Assembly: GCF_027568395.1 (NCBI RefSeq)
Contig: NZ_JANKZL010000006.1
Span: 62,001-126,000 of the forward strand
DNA: 64,000 nucleotides
Source of the DNA: Aminobacter sp. HY435
GTDB taxonomy: Bacteria > Pseudomonadota > Alphaproteobacteria > Rhizobiales > Rhizobiaceae
Direction: 5' to 3'
A program made the translations under genes and the position numbers. The notes under the pieces were generated by a model. The model was not told the origin of the DNA. It was given only the letters and a program-made list of their open reading frames with translations, and did not search any database. Below, in pieces: positions 1 to 8,133 of the stretch. Numbering within the stretch: position 1 is the stretch's first letter; each line of letters starts with the position of its first letter.

Positions 1-619
1 TGCCGCGCCGCTCGAGTGAACCAAGCACATATTCCCGGCACCAGCCCTCGCGCCCGTAGACCGCGATCGGCAGCGGCCGCTGCTCGTGCAGCAGATGCTG
101 GATCGACGTCACCCAGACCGTCGGATCGTGCATCAGAAGTTCGGCGCCCGATGGCGTCTGCCATTCAAAAACAACTGCCAAATCAAGCTCTCCGGCAGCA
201 AGAGCAGCCAGTTGCGGGGCGGAATAGCCGAACCGGACCGTGACCTCGACTTGCGAATGCCGCTTGGCGAAGGCACCCAGTGCCCGCGACAGCACCGGCT
301 GGCCATACTCCTCGGGAAGCCCGATCCGGACCGGCCCTCCAAGCGGAACCGCTCGCATGGAAGATGCCGTTTCGTCGAGCAGGGCAACGATTCGGCGGGC
401 GCTGCCCAGCAAGTCACCCCCTCTCCGCGTCAGGGTCACGCCGCGCGCGCCACGCTCGAAAAGCGTCTCGCCGACCATCTCTTCCAGCCGCTTGATCTGC
501 ATGCTGATGGCCGATTGCGTTCGCCCGATGGCCTCCGCCGCGCGCGTGAAATTGCCGCTCTCCGCGACGGCCAGAAAGGTGCGCAGCAGGTCGCTGTCGA
601 GACGAACATTCGATGCCAC
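1..619 (-). CDS. LysR-family transcriptional regulator, 3' part outside window
   Basis: Reading the minus strand from a GTG at 619 gives about 206 open codons that run off the left edge. An in-frame TGA sits two codons upstream of the GTG, which fixes the start. The N-terminus carries a LysR winged helix-turn-helix (about residues 5-62: 'LRTFLAVAESGNFTRAAEA', 'QSAISMQIKRLEE', 'LFERGARGVTLT'), followed by the start of the periplasmic-binding-protein-like effector domain ('PVRIGLPEEYG'). It is divergent from the DMT transporter at 902, so local regulation of that gene or of the small transcript between them is a reasonable inference. The ligand cannot be told. Confidence 0.88.
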   Translation of the reverse strand, partial: MASNVRLDSDLLRTFLAVAESGNFTRAAEAIGRTQSAISMQIKRLEEMVGETLFERGARGVTLTRRGGDLLGSARRIVALLDETASSMRAVPLGGPVRIGLPEEYGQPVLSRALGAFAKRHSQVEVTVRFGYSAPQLAALAAGELDLAVVFEWQTPSGAELLMHDPTVWVTSIQHLLHEQRPLPIAVYGREGWCREYVLGSLERRG

Positions 620-668
620 GGTTCACCAGCCATCAGATTTTCTAATGACTGCCATCATTCCAATTCGC

Positions 669-697
669 TTGCATCGTGTCAAACGCAGATCAATAGT
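669..697 (+). promoter_or_regulatory. Candidate sigma70 promoter
   Basis: TTGCAT (669-674) and AATAGT (692-697) are separated by exactly 17 bases. It points toward a short stretch that ends in an intrinsic terminator, and lies in the LysR/DMT intergenic region. Sequence match only. Confidence 0.4.
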
Positions 698-703
698 CCG
701 GCT

Positions 704-794
704 ACCCATTGGAAGGTGGTCGTAGAGATGCGGCTACGGACTGGTACTTACCGTCCTCACTTTCACCCGCCGCGGTTTTCACGGCGGGTTTTTT
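704..794 (+). ncRNA. Candidate small RNA or terminated leader, unassigned
   Basis: About 91 bases lie between a plausible promoter and a strong terminator, with no reading frame of note. Three stems can be drawn: CGTAG/CTACG (721-738), GGAC-U-GGU with ACC-GUCC (about 738-756), and the GC-rich terminator stem (766-788) followed by six T. The pyrimidine-rich 'CTCACTTTC' just before the terminator resembles the single-stranded parts of rhizobial trans-acting sRNAs, but I cannot assign a family. It could also be an attenuating leader of the DMT gene that starts 107 bases further on. Confidence 0.45.
766..794 (+). terminator. Rho-independent terminator
   Basis: Stem CCCGCCG (766-772) / CGGCGGG (782-788) with a 9-base loop, followed by TTTTTT (789-794). 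There is no protein gene upstream on this strand that it could serve, which implies a short transcript. Confidence 0.8.
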
Positions 795-901
795 CTTTGC
801 CGCGCTGGACCAATGGGAGAAGGCCGCCAAGCGCTCTCCACTGGCCGGCTTCGGCGCTAGAGAGTGACCGACATAACCCGGCGATCAGGCACAGCGCGAC
901 C

Positions 902-1846
902 ATGCAGAACAGAACTCTCCTCGGCATCCTGTGCCTCTGCCTCGGCGTGCTGGTGTTTTCGCTGCAGGATGCCCTGATCAAGGCCGTCGCCGGCACATAC
1001 CCGGTCAGCGAGGCCTTGATGATTCGCGCCATGGTGGCGCTGCCCATCCTGCTGTTCATCGTCCACCGCGATGTCGGCCTGAAGGCGCTGGCCTCGCCGA
1101 ACTGGCGCTTCCTCGCGTCGCGTTCGGCGATCCTGTTCGTGTCCTACTGCGCCTACTACCTGGCCATACCGGCGCTGCCGATTGCCGACGCCGCAGCGTT
1201 GTTCTTCATGGCGCCGCTGCTCATCATGGCGATGGCCGGCCCCTATCTCGGCGAGCGCGTGCCGTGGCAAAGCCTTGCTGCCGGCTCGGCCGGTCTGCTG
1301 GGTGTCATCGTCATGGTCAATCCGGGCGGCGGCATTTTCGAATGGGCAGCACTTCTGTCGCTGGCCTCGGCGTTTCTCTACGGTTTCTCGCAACTCATGG
1401 CGCGCAAGATCGGCGTTGTCGAAAGCGCGACGACGATGGCCTTCTACCAGAACGCCGCCTATCTCTTCGGCGCGATGCTGATTGCCGCGGTCTTCTCGGC
1501 AACGGGGTTTCATGAAACCGGGCACGCCAGCCTCGATTTCCTGATGCGGCCGTGGCTATGGCCGAGCCTGCGCGACTTCCTGATGATGGGCGCCTGCGGC
1601 GTGATTGCCGCCGTCGGCATGGTGCTGCTCGGGCAGGCCTATCGGCTGGCGCCAGCCAACAGGGCGGCGACCTTCGAGTACACAGGGCTGCTGTGGGCGC
1701 CGCTGTGGGGCTTCCTGTTCTTTGCCGAGGTTCCGGACAGCGGCACGCTGATCGGCGCGGCGCTGATCGTCGGCGCCGGCCTGTTCGCCCTGAATGCCGG
1801 CACCCAGCAGCGTCAGGCGACGCCGGCCAGTGCCGGGGCAGACTGA
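902..1846 (+). CDS. DMT (EamA) family transporter
   Basis: 314 codons encode an inner-membrane protein with about ten hydrophobic helices arranged as two EamA repeats, the drug/metabolite transporter architecture. The N-terminus 'MQNRTLLGILCLCLGVLVFS' enters the first helix directly, which favours this ATG over longer in-frame extensions that would add more than 200 non-hydrophobic residues. The family exports amino acids, purines or other small metabolites; the substrate is not evident here. The last 34 bases overlap the end of the convergent response-regulator gene. The upstream intergenic region holds a candidate small transcript and the divergent LysR gene, so LysR control is possible. 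Confidence 0.85.
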   Translation: MQNRTLLGILCLCLGVLVFSLQDALIKAVAGTYPVSEALMIRAMVALPILLFIVHRDVGLKALASPNWRFLASRSAILFVSYCAYYLAIPALPIADAAALFFMAPLLIMAMAGPYLGERVPWQSLAAGSAGLLGVIVMVNPGGGIFEWAALLSLASAFLYGFSQLMARKIGVVESATTMAFYQNAAYLFGAMLIAAVFSATGFHETGHASLDFLMRPWLWPSLRDFLMMGACGVIAAVGMVLLGQAYRLAPANRAATFEYTGLLWAPLWGFLFFAEVPDSGTLIGAALIVGAGLFALNAGTQQRQATPASAGAD

Positions 1847-2214
1847 GACGCCCGCACCAGGGCGAGCGATACCCGGTCGCGAATGTCGGCAAGCGTGAAC
1901 GGCTTCTGCATCACGTCGATGATGATCGCGTCGAGCTCTTCGGCGCGCTCGCGCTGATCGGCATAGCCAGTCATCAGAAGGATCGGCAGGCCCGGATAGG
2001 CACGCGCCGCAGCCTGGGCCATCTCAATGCCGTCCATCTCCGGCATGCGGATGTCGGAGACGACGAGATCGTAGACGCCTTGCGCCGCGCGGATGGTTTC
2101 GAGCCCTTCCGCGCCGTCGCAGGCGACATCGACTGTATGGCCGGCGCGCTCGAGCGCGCGGGCGGAGAGAGTGCGGACGGACTCATCGTCCTCAACGATC
2201 AGAAGCTTTGCCAT
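1813..2214 (-). CDS. Single-domain response regulator (CpdR-like receiver)
   Basis: 133 residues forming one receiver domain and nothing else. The acidic pocket is D9/D10, the phospho-acceptor D54 ('SDIRMPEMDG'), the switch Thr T82 ('MTGYA') and the conserved Lys K104 ('KPF'). With no output domain it must act by protein contact, like CpdR, which controls ClpXP proteolysis of cell-cycle regulators in alphaproteobacteria. It lies downstream of hpt on the same strand and close to ftsEX, fitting a cell-cycle role. The core motif is shared with CpdR but the C-terminal half diverges, so a paralogue with another partner is possible. The 3' end overlaps the convergent DMT gene. Confidence 0.8.
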   Translation of the reverse strand: MAKLLIVEDDESVRTLSARALERAGHTVDVACDGAEGLETIRAAQGVYDLVVSDIRMPEMDGIEMAQAAARAYPGLPILLMTGYADQRERAEELDAIIIDVMQKPFTLADIRDRVSLALVRASQSAPALAGVA

Positions 2215-2277
2215 GGCGGCGATATTTGCCGCGAGTGGTTGACGATTTCTGAAAGCCGGGGCCGAGGCGGCAAATAT

Positions 2278-2820
2278 TCAGGCCTCGCCTTTGACGACGC
2301 CGACGAAGGGCAGTTCGCGGAACGCATGCGCCACGTCCATGCCGTAGCCGACGACGAAATAGTCGGGGCAGTCGAAACCGACATAATCGGCATCGAGGTC
2401 GGTCTTGCGCCGCATGCGCTTGTCGAGAAGCACCGCGATCGAGCAGCTCTTGGCGCCGCGCGACATCATCAGCTCGCGGGTGAACTTCAGCGTCTTGCCC
2501 GATTCGAGGATGTCGTCGATCAACAGCACGTCACGACCGGCGACCTCGTTGTCGATGTCGCGCAGCACGCGAACCTCGCCGCTGGTGGTGCCGGTGCCGT
2601 AGCTGGAAATGAAGATGAACTCGACTTCCGGCGACAGGCCGACGTCGTGCATGGCGCGGATCAGGTCGGCCGCGAATATGAACGAGCCCTTGAGCACCGA
2701 GATCACCAGCAGGTCGGTGTAGTCGTGTTCGGCGATTTCCTTGGCGAGTTCCAGGTTGCGCCGGGCGATGGCCGACGCGGAGAACAACACTTCGATTTCC
2801 TTGTCGCGCACAACTGGCAT
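2278..2820 (-). CDS. hpt: Hypoxanthine phosphoribosyltransferase
   Basis: 180 residues, the usual length for the enzyme that converts hypoxanthine (and often guanine) plus PRPP to IMP or GMP in purine salvage. The PRPP-binding loop is clear ('VLLIDDILESGKTL', about residues 99-112), as are the N-terminal 'VLKGSFIFAADL' segment and the base-contacting 'VGFDCPDYFVVGYGMD' region. It lies 9 bases downstream of the membrane-protein gene and upstream of the receiver-domain gene on the minus strand, suggesting a three-gene transcript. Cytosolic. Confidence 0.93.
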   Translation of the reverse strand: MPVVRDKEIEVLFSASAIARRNLELAKEIAEHDYTDLLVISVLKGSFIFAADLIRAMHDVGLSPEVEFIFISSYGTGTTSGEVRVLRDIDNEVAGRDVLLIDDILESGKTLKFTRELMMSRGAKSCSIAVLLDKRMRRKTDLDADYVGFDCPDYFVVGYGMDVAHAFRELPFVGVVKGEA

Positions 2821-2829
2821 GACGTCATC

Positions 2830-3468
2830 CTATTCAGAGAAGGCGACCGTGACGGCCTTTATCCCGTTCATAGGCAGGTCGAGCCGGCTGGAAAAGTCCC
2901 ATCTTGCGCCGGGCGCCACCTGGCTTGCCGCTGTCCCCAGCCTGTAGCGCAGGATTTTGCCGTCATTTGCGGAAACAATAATATCGATCGGCGGCAGAAC
3001 GGCCGCAATGGCGCCGTCGTTGATCGCGGCTCCTTCGACGACAAGGAGACCCTTGCGCCCTGCCCCGTCGACCCGCGAGCTGACTTCGGCGAGACGCAGC
3101 GCCGTGGCCTGCCTGGCGAACGGCAAGGCTGCGGCGCGTACCACTGCGTGTCCGCCCGAAACCCAAAAAGCCATAGCTGCCAATGAGATGCCCGCAAGCC
3201 AGAAAATCGGCCCGCCACGCGCGAAGCTCCCGGCGCGGAGTGCCCGGGCCGGCCGCAGCATCTCCATGCCGCCCGGCGTGTGCGCCGAATGGTCGAAGGC
3301 AGGCCCTTGTCCGGCTGATTCGAATCCCGGCGACGCGTCGGCTACGACCTCGAATTCGGCGTCGACAATGTCGTGCTCGCCGCACAAAAGGCTCTGGGCG
3401 GATGTGTCGCGGGCCTCGCCGGTCATGATTTCGCCGGAAACCGGGCGTGCTTTCCGCGCGTCAGCCAT
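2830..3468 (-). CDS. Single-pass membrane protein, possibly DUF3426-like
   Basis: 212 residues from the ATG at 3468; an in-frame ATG at 3492 would add eight residues. The N-terminal ~90 residues are polar and probably cytoplasmic. One hydrophobic helix follows ('FWLAGISLAAMAFWVSGGHA', about 92-111), then a ~100-residue outer part with the look of the DUF3426 fold ('GLLVVEGAAINDG', 'PPIDIIVSANDG', 'ARWDFSSRLDLPMNGIKAV'). The zinc-ribbon that often begins such proteins is absent. Function unknown. Divergent from ftsE and upstream of hpt. Confidence 0.7.
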   Translation of the reverse strand: MADARKARPVSGEIMTGEARDTSAQSLLCGEHDIVDAEFEVVADASPGFESAGQGPAFDHSAHTPGGMEMLRPARALRAGSFARGGPIFWLAGISLAAMAFWVSGGHAVVRAAALPFARQATALRLAEVSSRVDGAGRKGLLVVEGAAINDGAIAAVLPPIDIIVSANDGKILRYRLGTAASQVAPGARWDFSSRLDLPMNGIKAVTVAFSE

Positions 3469-3562
3469 CGGACCCCTTAGACAATTTCCCAAGAGGGGGT
3501 AAACGGAATTGGTTAATGCTTTGCCACCGGGAGTGCGTTCGCAGCCTCAGTCGGTCCAAAGC

Positions 3563-3577
3563 TTAACTGTCCATTAA
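3563..3577 (+). promoter_or_regulatory. CtrA-binding site candidate upstream of ftsE
   Basis: TTAA (3563-3566), seven bases, TTAA (3574-3577) matches the full CtrA consensus TTAA-N7-TTAA, followed by CC. It lies 84 bases before the preferred ftsE start and between divergent genes. CtrA is the master cell-cycle regulator of alphaproteobacteria and commonly targets division genes; the regulation itself is inference. Confidence 0.6.
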
Positions 3578-3660
3578 CCATGCGGACCCATGGTCGTTTC
3601 GTAGAAACGGGCGGCAAGGGTCCCGAACCATCCACGGGATCAACCCAAGGTCTGCAGCAC

Positions 3661-4320
3661 GTGATCCGCTTTGAAAATGTCGGCCTCAGATACGGTATGG
3701 GACCGGAGATCCTGCGCGATGTCTCCTTCCACGTTCCCGAACGCTCGTTCCAGTTCCTGAGCGGGCCATCGGGCGCCGGCAAGACCACCCTTTTGCGCCT
3801 GCTCTTCCTGTCGCTCAAGCCGACCCGCGGCCTGATCAGCGTCTTCGGCAAGGACCGCTCGCGCATCACCCGCCACGAATTGCCGCTCATGCGCCGCCGC
3901 ATCGGCGTGGTGTTCCAGGATTTTCGCCTGCTCGACCACATGACGACCTACGAAAACGTCGCGTTGCCGCTGCGCGTTCGCGGCCGCGAGGAGGCGAGCT
4001 ACCGCACCGACGTCACAGAACTGCTCAAATGGGTCGGGCTCGGAGAGCGCATGCATGTCCTGCCTCCCGTGCTCTCGGGCGGTGAAAAGCAACGCGCTGC
4101 GATCGCCCGCGCCTTGATCGAGCAGCCGGAAATCCTGCTCGCCGACGAGCCGACCGGCAATGTCGACCCTCCGCTGGCCCGCCGCCTGCTGAGGCTGTTC
4201 ATCGAGCTCAACCGGCTTGGCACCGCCGTCGTCATCGCAACGCACGACCTCGCCCTGATGGACCAGGTCGACGCCCGGCGCATGATCCTCACCGGCGGAA
4301 GGCTCGAAATCTATGACTGA
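3661..4320 (+). CDS. ftsE: Cell-division ATP-binding protein FtsE
   Basis: 219 residues from the GTG at 3661 ('VIRFENVGLRYG'), matching the usual FtsE N-terminus and length; an upstream ATG at 3580 would add 27 residues without family support. ABC ATPase motifs are complete: Walker A GPSGAGKT (35-42), Q-loop 'VVFQDF', signature LSGGEKQR, Walker B 'ILLADEPTGNVD', H-loop 'ATHDL'. FtsE pairs with FtsX at the division site and couples ATP hydrolysis to periplasmic amidase activation. The gene overlaps ftsX by 8 bases, so the two are translationally coupled. A CtrA-type box lies upstream. Confidence 0.93.
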   Translation: MIRFENVGLRYGMGPEILRDVSFHVPERSFQFLSGPSGAGKTTLLRLLFLSLKPTRGLISVFGKDRSRITRHELPLMRRRIGVVFQDFRLLDHMTTYENVALPLRVRGREEASYRTDVTELLKWVGLGERMHVLPPVLSGGEKQRAAIARALIEQPEILLADEPTGNVDPPLARRLLRLFIELNRLGTAVVIATHDLALMDQVDARRMILTGGRLEIYD

Positions 4321-5326
4321 GGCCCAGGCCGACCTCCGCGAACACGACGAAGAATTCGAAGACGAATTCGAGGACGCCCCGCTGCAGCAACAGCCTGTCC
4401 GCGTCCAGCGCAAGACCGCGCCGATCGTGCCTTCGCAAAACATTGCCGGACGCGCCCTGGTACTGGTCATCGCCATCATGACATTCCTGTCATGCCTGAC
4501 GCTTGGCGCGGTCACCCTGGTGCGCGACACGGCTTCGGTGTGGGAAAACCAGATCTCGCGCGAGGCAACAATCCAGATCAAGCCGGTCGACGGATTGGAC
4601 ATGGAGGCGGCGCTCGACACCGCCGCGCGGATCGCCAGCGAATTCCCCGGCGTGACCGGCACCAACATCGTCGACCGCGAAGCGACATCGCGCCTGCTCG
4701 AGCCCTGGCTCGGCGCCGGTCTGAACATCGATGAATTGCCGGTTCCCCGGCTGGTCATCGTCACCATCGACGAAAACGCCCCACCGGACTTCGAGGCGAT
4801 GCGTCAGGCGATTACGCCGAAAGTGGCGACTGCGACGCTGGACGATCATCGCACCTGGGTCGACCGGCTCGTGGCGATGGCGCACACCACCGTGACCATC
4901 GGCACCGGCGTTCTGGTGCTGATGCTGGCCGCGACAGTGCTGTCGGTGGTGTTTGCCACGCGCGGCGCCATGGCGGGCAACGGGCACATCATCGAGGTGC
5001 TGCATTTCGTCGGCGCCGAGGCACGTTTCATTGCTCGCGAATTCCGCCGCCACTTCCTGCTCACCGGCATGAAGGGCGCGGCCGCCGGCGGCGTTGCAGC
5101 GGTGATCGTGTTCATCGTCTTTTCCTGGTGGTCGTCGCGCAATCTGGCGACGCCGCAGGCCGATCAGGCCACTGCCCTGTTCGGCAATTTCGCCATCGGC
5201 GCCAACGGCTATCTCGGCGTGGCGGTCATCGTCGCCGTGATCGGCGCGCTGACGGCGGCGACGTCGCATTTCACCGTGGTTACCTATCTCGGCGAGATCG
5301 ATACCCCCAACACGGAGGGCATGTAG
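4313..5326 (+). CDS. ftsX: Cell-division permease-like protein FtsX
   Basis: 337 residues with the FtsX layout: an acidic cytoplasmic N-terminus ('EEFEDEFEDA'), a first membrane helix (about 44-70), a ~120-residue periplasmic domain, and three further helices (about 193-215, 246-270, 303-327). The periplasmic loop is where FtsX recruits cell-wall hydrolase activators. The start overlaps the ftsE stop. The unusually acidic N-terminal tail is typical of alphaproteobacterial FtsX but its partner is unknown. Confidence 0.92.
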   Translation: MTEAQADLREHDEEFEDEFEDAPLQQQPVRVQRKTAPIVPSQNIAGRALVLVIAIMTFLSCLTLGAVTLVRDTASVWENQISREATIQIKPVDGLDMEAALDTAARIASEFPGVTGTNIVDREATSRLLEPWLGAGLNIDELPVPRLVIVTIDENAPPDFEAMRQAITPKVATATLDDHRTWVDRLVAMAHTTVTIGTGVLVLMLAATVLSVVFATRGAMAGNGHIIEVLHFVGAEARFIAREFRRHFLLTGMKGAAAGGVAAVIVFIVFSWWSSRNLATPQADQATALFGNFAIGANGYLGVAVIVAVIGALTAATSHFTVVTYLGEIDTPNTEGM

Positions 5327-5420
5327 CCATGCACTTCTCACGGAAGATGACTGCGCGTTACCTAATGTGCATAATGGGGCTCTGCAAAAGCCGCATTTGC
5401 TGCTTAACCATGGCTATGTG

Positions 5421-6131
5421 ATGGGACAGAACGCACTCGCCGCTTCGGGGACGGTTTCAGGAAAGATTTTCCAGCCTTCCGGGCGCCTGTCGCGCCGGAG
5501 AGTGACTTTTTTGCGTCGCACATTGTTCGTCCTTTTCACGGCGTTGCTGGTGTTTGCCGGCGGCTTTGCGCTGTTTGCCAGCCATGTCAGCAATCTCACC
5601 ACGCCAGCCAACCCGGCCAAGGCCGATGCGATCATCGTCCTGACCGGTGGACAGTCGCGCATCGACGCGGCGATGAACCTGCTCAAGGCAGGCAAGGGAG
5701 ACCGCCTGCTGATCAGCGGCGTGCATCCCTCGGCAACCAGGCGGCAGCTGCAGCTCGCCACCGGCAGCGACAAGGCGCTGTTCAACCGGGTCGACATCGA
5801 CCGCGCCGCCCTCGACACCATCGGCAACGCCGAAGAGAGCGCCAAATGGGTCGAAAGCCATGACTATGAGCGCGTCATCCTGGTGACCAACAACTACCAC
5901 ATGCCGCGCAGCCTGCTCGAAATGGGCCGGCTGCTGCGCCACGCCAGCCTGGAGCCCTATCCCGTCGTCCTGTCCAAGCTCGACAAGGGCAACTGGCTGA
6001 CCAAGCCCGAGGCGCTCAGGGTGCTGTTTACCGAGTACAACAAATACCTCCTGGCCCTGGCCCGCGGCATCCTGCCGGTGAAGCCATCCGGCGAAGGCGT
6101 TCAGCTGGTGCAGGCCCAGGCCAGCGAATAG
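5421..6131 (+). CDS. YdcF/SanA-like DUF218 membrane protein
   Basis: 236 residues from the ATG at 5421; an in-frame start at 5367 would add 18 residues, and neither has a strong ribosome site. One N-terminal helix (about 35-55) anchors a DUF218 domain, seen as 'ADAIIVLTGGQSRIDAAMNLL', 'LLISGVH' and 'VILVTNNYHMPRSLLEM'. Relatives such as SanA, ElyC and YdcF act in envelope integrity and lipid-carrier homeostasis; the exact reaction is unsettled. It follows ftsX and precedes a phospholipid acyltransferase on the same strand, an envelope-biogenesis context. A CtrA half-site TTAACCAT is at 5404-5411. Confidence 0.82.
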   Translation: MGQNALAASGTVSGKIFQPSGRLSRRRVTFLRRTLFVLFTALLVFAGGFALFASHVSNLTTPANPAKADAIIVLTGGQSRIDAAMNLLKAGKGDRLLISGVHPSATRRQLQLATGSDKALFNRVDIDRAALDTIGNAEESAKWVESHDYERVILVTNNYHMPRSLLEMGRLLRHASLEPYPVVLSKLDKGNWLTKPEALRVLFTEYNKYLLALARGILPVKPSGEGVQLVQAQASE

Positions 6132-6229
6132 CCGCACGCAACGCCCCGCCTGCCCGTCGAACCGGTGTTTTCCTTTTTCGCGCGCTTGGTGTAACCAACG
6201 GCGACATTCGTCCTCAGGCGCTTCTCAAC

Positions 6230-7018
6230 ATGCTTTACATACGTTCGCTGGCATTCAACTTCGTCTTCTATGTCAGCCTGGTCGTCCAGATGATCGTGTG
6301 GACGCCCTACTACTTCCTGTCGCCGCGCCGTCGCGCCTGGTTCGTCCCCAAATTCTGGGCACGCTCGAGCCTGTGGCTGCAGGAAAAGATCGCCGGCACC
6401 AGGAGCGAGATATCAGGCGTGGAGAACCTGCCCGAAGGCTCGTTCATCCTCGCTCCCAAGCACCAGTCCTTCTGGGACGCCATCGCCTTCTTCCCCTACC
6501 TCCGCGACCCGCTCTACATCCTCAAGCGCGAGCTGATGTGGATCCCGGTGTTTGGCTGGTACATCGCCAAGATGAAGATGATCCCGGTCAATCGCGGCAA
6601 GCGCTCCGTGGCGCTCAAGGCAGTGGTCGTGGCGACCCGTCGCGAAATGCAGAACGACCGCCAGTTGATCATTTATCCCGAAGGTACCCGTCGCGCTCCG
6701 GGCGCGGAGCCGGCCTACAAATGGGGCATAGCCGAACTCTATTCGGCGCTGAACATGCCAGTGGTGCCGGTCGCGCACGTCGCTGGCCTGTACTGGCCGC
6801 GCCGCAAGTTCCTGCGCTTTCCGGGAACCATCAAGGCCCGCTTCCTGCCGCCGATCCCGGCTGGCCTCGACAAGGAAGAGTTCATGAAGCGCCTGATCGC
6901 CGAGACCGAAGCCGCCTGCGATCAATACCTGATCGAAGTCGCCACGTCGCAAAATCCGCCCGCGCTGCCGCCTACCGCGATCAAGCGGCTCAAGGACCTG
7001 GGCGTGAACGTCGGCTAG
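6230..7018 (+). CDS. plsC: 1-acyl-sn-glycerol-3-phosphate acyltransferase (PlsC family)
   Basis: 262 residues with an N-terminal membrane helix ('FVFYVSLVVQMIVWTPYYF') and the acyltransferase motifs: catalytic HxxxxD as H78-Q-S-F-W-D83, the phosphate-binding 'IIYPEGTRRAPG', and 'VPVAHVAGLYW'. The enzyme acylates lysophosphatidate at the second position to give phosphatidate in phospholipid synthesis at the inner membrane. Some relatives acylate other lysolipids, for instance in ornithine-lipid synthesis, so specificity is by family only. The last four bases overlap the end of the convergent ada gene. Confidence 0.88.
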   Translation: MLYIRSLAFNFVFYVSLVVQMIVWTPYYFLSPRRRAWFVPKFWARSSLWLQEKIAGTRSEISGVENLPEGSFILAPKHQSFWDAIAFFPYLRDPLYILKRELMWIPVFGWYIAKMKMIPVNRGKRSVALKAVVVATRREMQNDRQLIIYPEGTRRAPGAEPAYKWGIAELYSALNMPVVPVAHVAGLYWPRRKFLRFPGTIKARFLPPIPAGLDKEEFMKRLIAETEAACDQYLIEVATSQNPPALPPTAIKRLKDLGVNVG

Positions 7019-8133
7019 GCCGTACGCCGCTCGTGTTCGAGCAGCCAGCGCTTGCGCCACAGCCCGCCGCCATATCCGGTCAGGTCGCCGCTGGCGCCCA
7101 CCACGCGATGGCAGGGGATGACGATGGCGATCGGGTTGGCGCCATTGGCGCGGCCGACTGCGCGAACGGCCGCCGGATTGCCGATTTCGGCGGCAAGGCC
7201 CGAATAGGTTGCCGAGGAACCCGCCTGAATGCGGCGTAAGCCGTCCCATACCTGTCGCTCGAAGGCCGTGCCTTGCGGTGCGATCCGCGTGGCGAAATCG
7301 GCTGAACGCCCAGCGAAATAGGCGCCGAGTTCCGCTTCGATCTGGTCGATTGGCGCCGAGCGCCCGAAGGCGATCGCCGAACCGGTCGCGGTCCGCAGCT
7401 TGCGCACTTCGGTCGCCAGCGCCTTTCGTTCCAGAAACTCGAGGATGTGCAGGGCATGCGCGTCGGCGATGGCGATCATCGGCCCGATGGGCGTCTCGAT
7501 CCAGTCCGCCTTGAGCATGGTTTTGCCGCGCAATTTCACCGGAGCCTCGCCCAGCAGACGCGTGACCGTCGCGCGAAAGCCGCTGCCGGAGCCGAAGCCG
7601 GCCTCGACCTGTGCCTCGATGACACTGTCGCCGGCCGTCAGCCGCTCCGCCGCCTGCCCCAACCGGCGCAGCCGCGCCATCTCCAGGAAGCACATGCCGA
7701 AGCGGCGCTTGAAGGCGCGGCGCACGGTCGAGGCGTCGAAGCCCATGGCCACGATGTCGGTTTCGAGCCAGCGCCGCTCGGGGTCGCGGTCGAGCGCGTC
7801 GAGCAGTTCAGCTACCAATGGCTCGGGCGCACCGGCCCCCATCATCGGCCGGCAGCGCTGGCACGGCCGGAAGCCGGCATGCAGGCACTCGGCGGTGGTG
7901 TCGTAGAACTGCACGTTCTCGCGCTTCGGCTTGCGAGCGGCACAGGTGAGCTTGCAGAAGATGCCGGTCGTGCGCACGCCGACATAGGCGAAGCCGTCAT
8001 AGCTCGCATCGCGGGCGATCAGGGCATCGTAGAGGACGTCGTCATTGGGGCGCTGGAAAAGCATCGCCAATTCATAGCGCGGCCTGGCGTCTGTCGCCGC
8101 CGAAAAGCGGGCAGGCATTTTCTCTGCTGACAA
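7015..8133 (-). CDS. ada: Ada: methylphosphotriester / O6-methylguanine DNA methyltransferase and regulator
   Basis: 372 residues, all three Ada modules in order. The N-terminal zinc domain has C60, C64, C91 and C94 ('TGIFCKLTC', 'PCQRC'), with C60 the likely methyl acceptor for phosphotriesters. An AraC-type helix-turn-helix follows (about 105-200). The C-terminal O6-alkylguanine methyltransferase has the suicide-cysteine motif 'IPCHRVVG'. Ada repairs alkylated DNA and, once methylated, activates the adaptive response. The start codon directly abuts the chaC stop (0 bases between), so the two are one transcript. Convergent overlap of 4 bases with plsC. Confidence 0.93.
   Translation of the reverse strand: MSAEKMPARFSAATDARPRYELAMLFQRPNDDVLYDALIARDASYDGFAYVGVRTTGIFCKLTCAARKPKRENVQFYDTTAECLHAGFRPCQRCRPMMGAGAPEPLVAELLDALDRDPERRWLETDIVAMGFDASTVRRAFKRRFGMCFLEMARLRRLGQAAERLTAGDSVIEAQVEAGFGSGSGFRATVTRLLGEAPVKLRGKTMLKADWIETPIGPMIAIADAHALHILEFLERKALATEVRKLRTATGSAIAFGRSAPIDQIEAELGAYFAGRSADFATRIAPQGTAFERQVWDGLRRIQAGSSATYSGLAAEIGNPAAVRAVGRANGANPIAIVIPCHRVVGASGDLTGYGGGLWRKRWLLEHERRTA

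Noticed and set aside
86-901. N-terminal extension of the DMT transporter by 272 codons
   Set aside because: It would cover the promoter, the terminator and the antisense of the LysR gene; the transporter fold begins at the ATG of 902.
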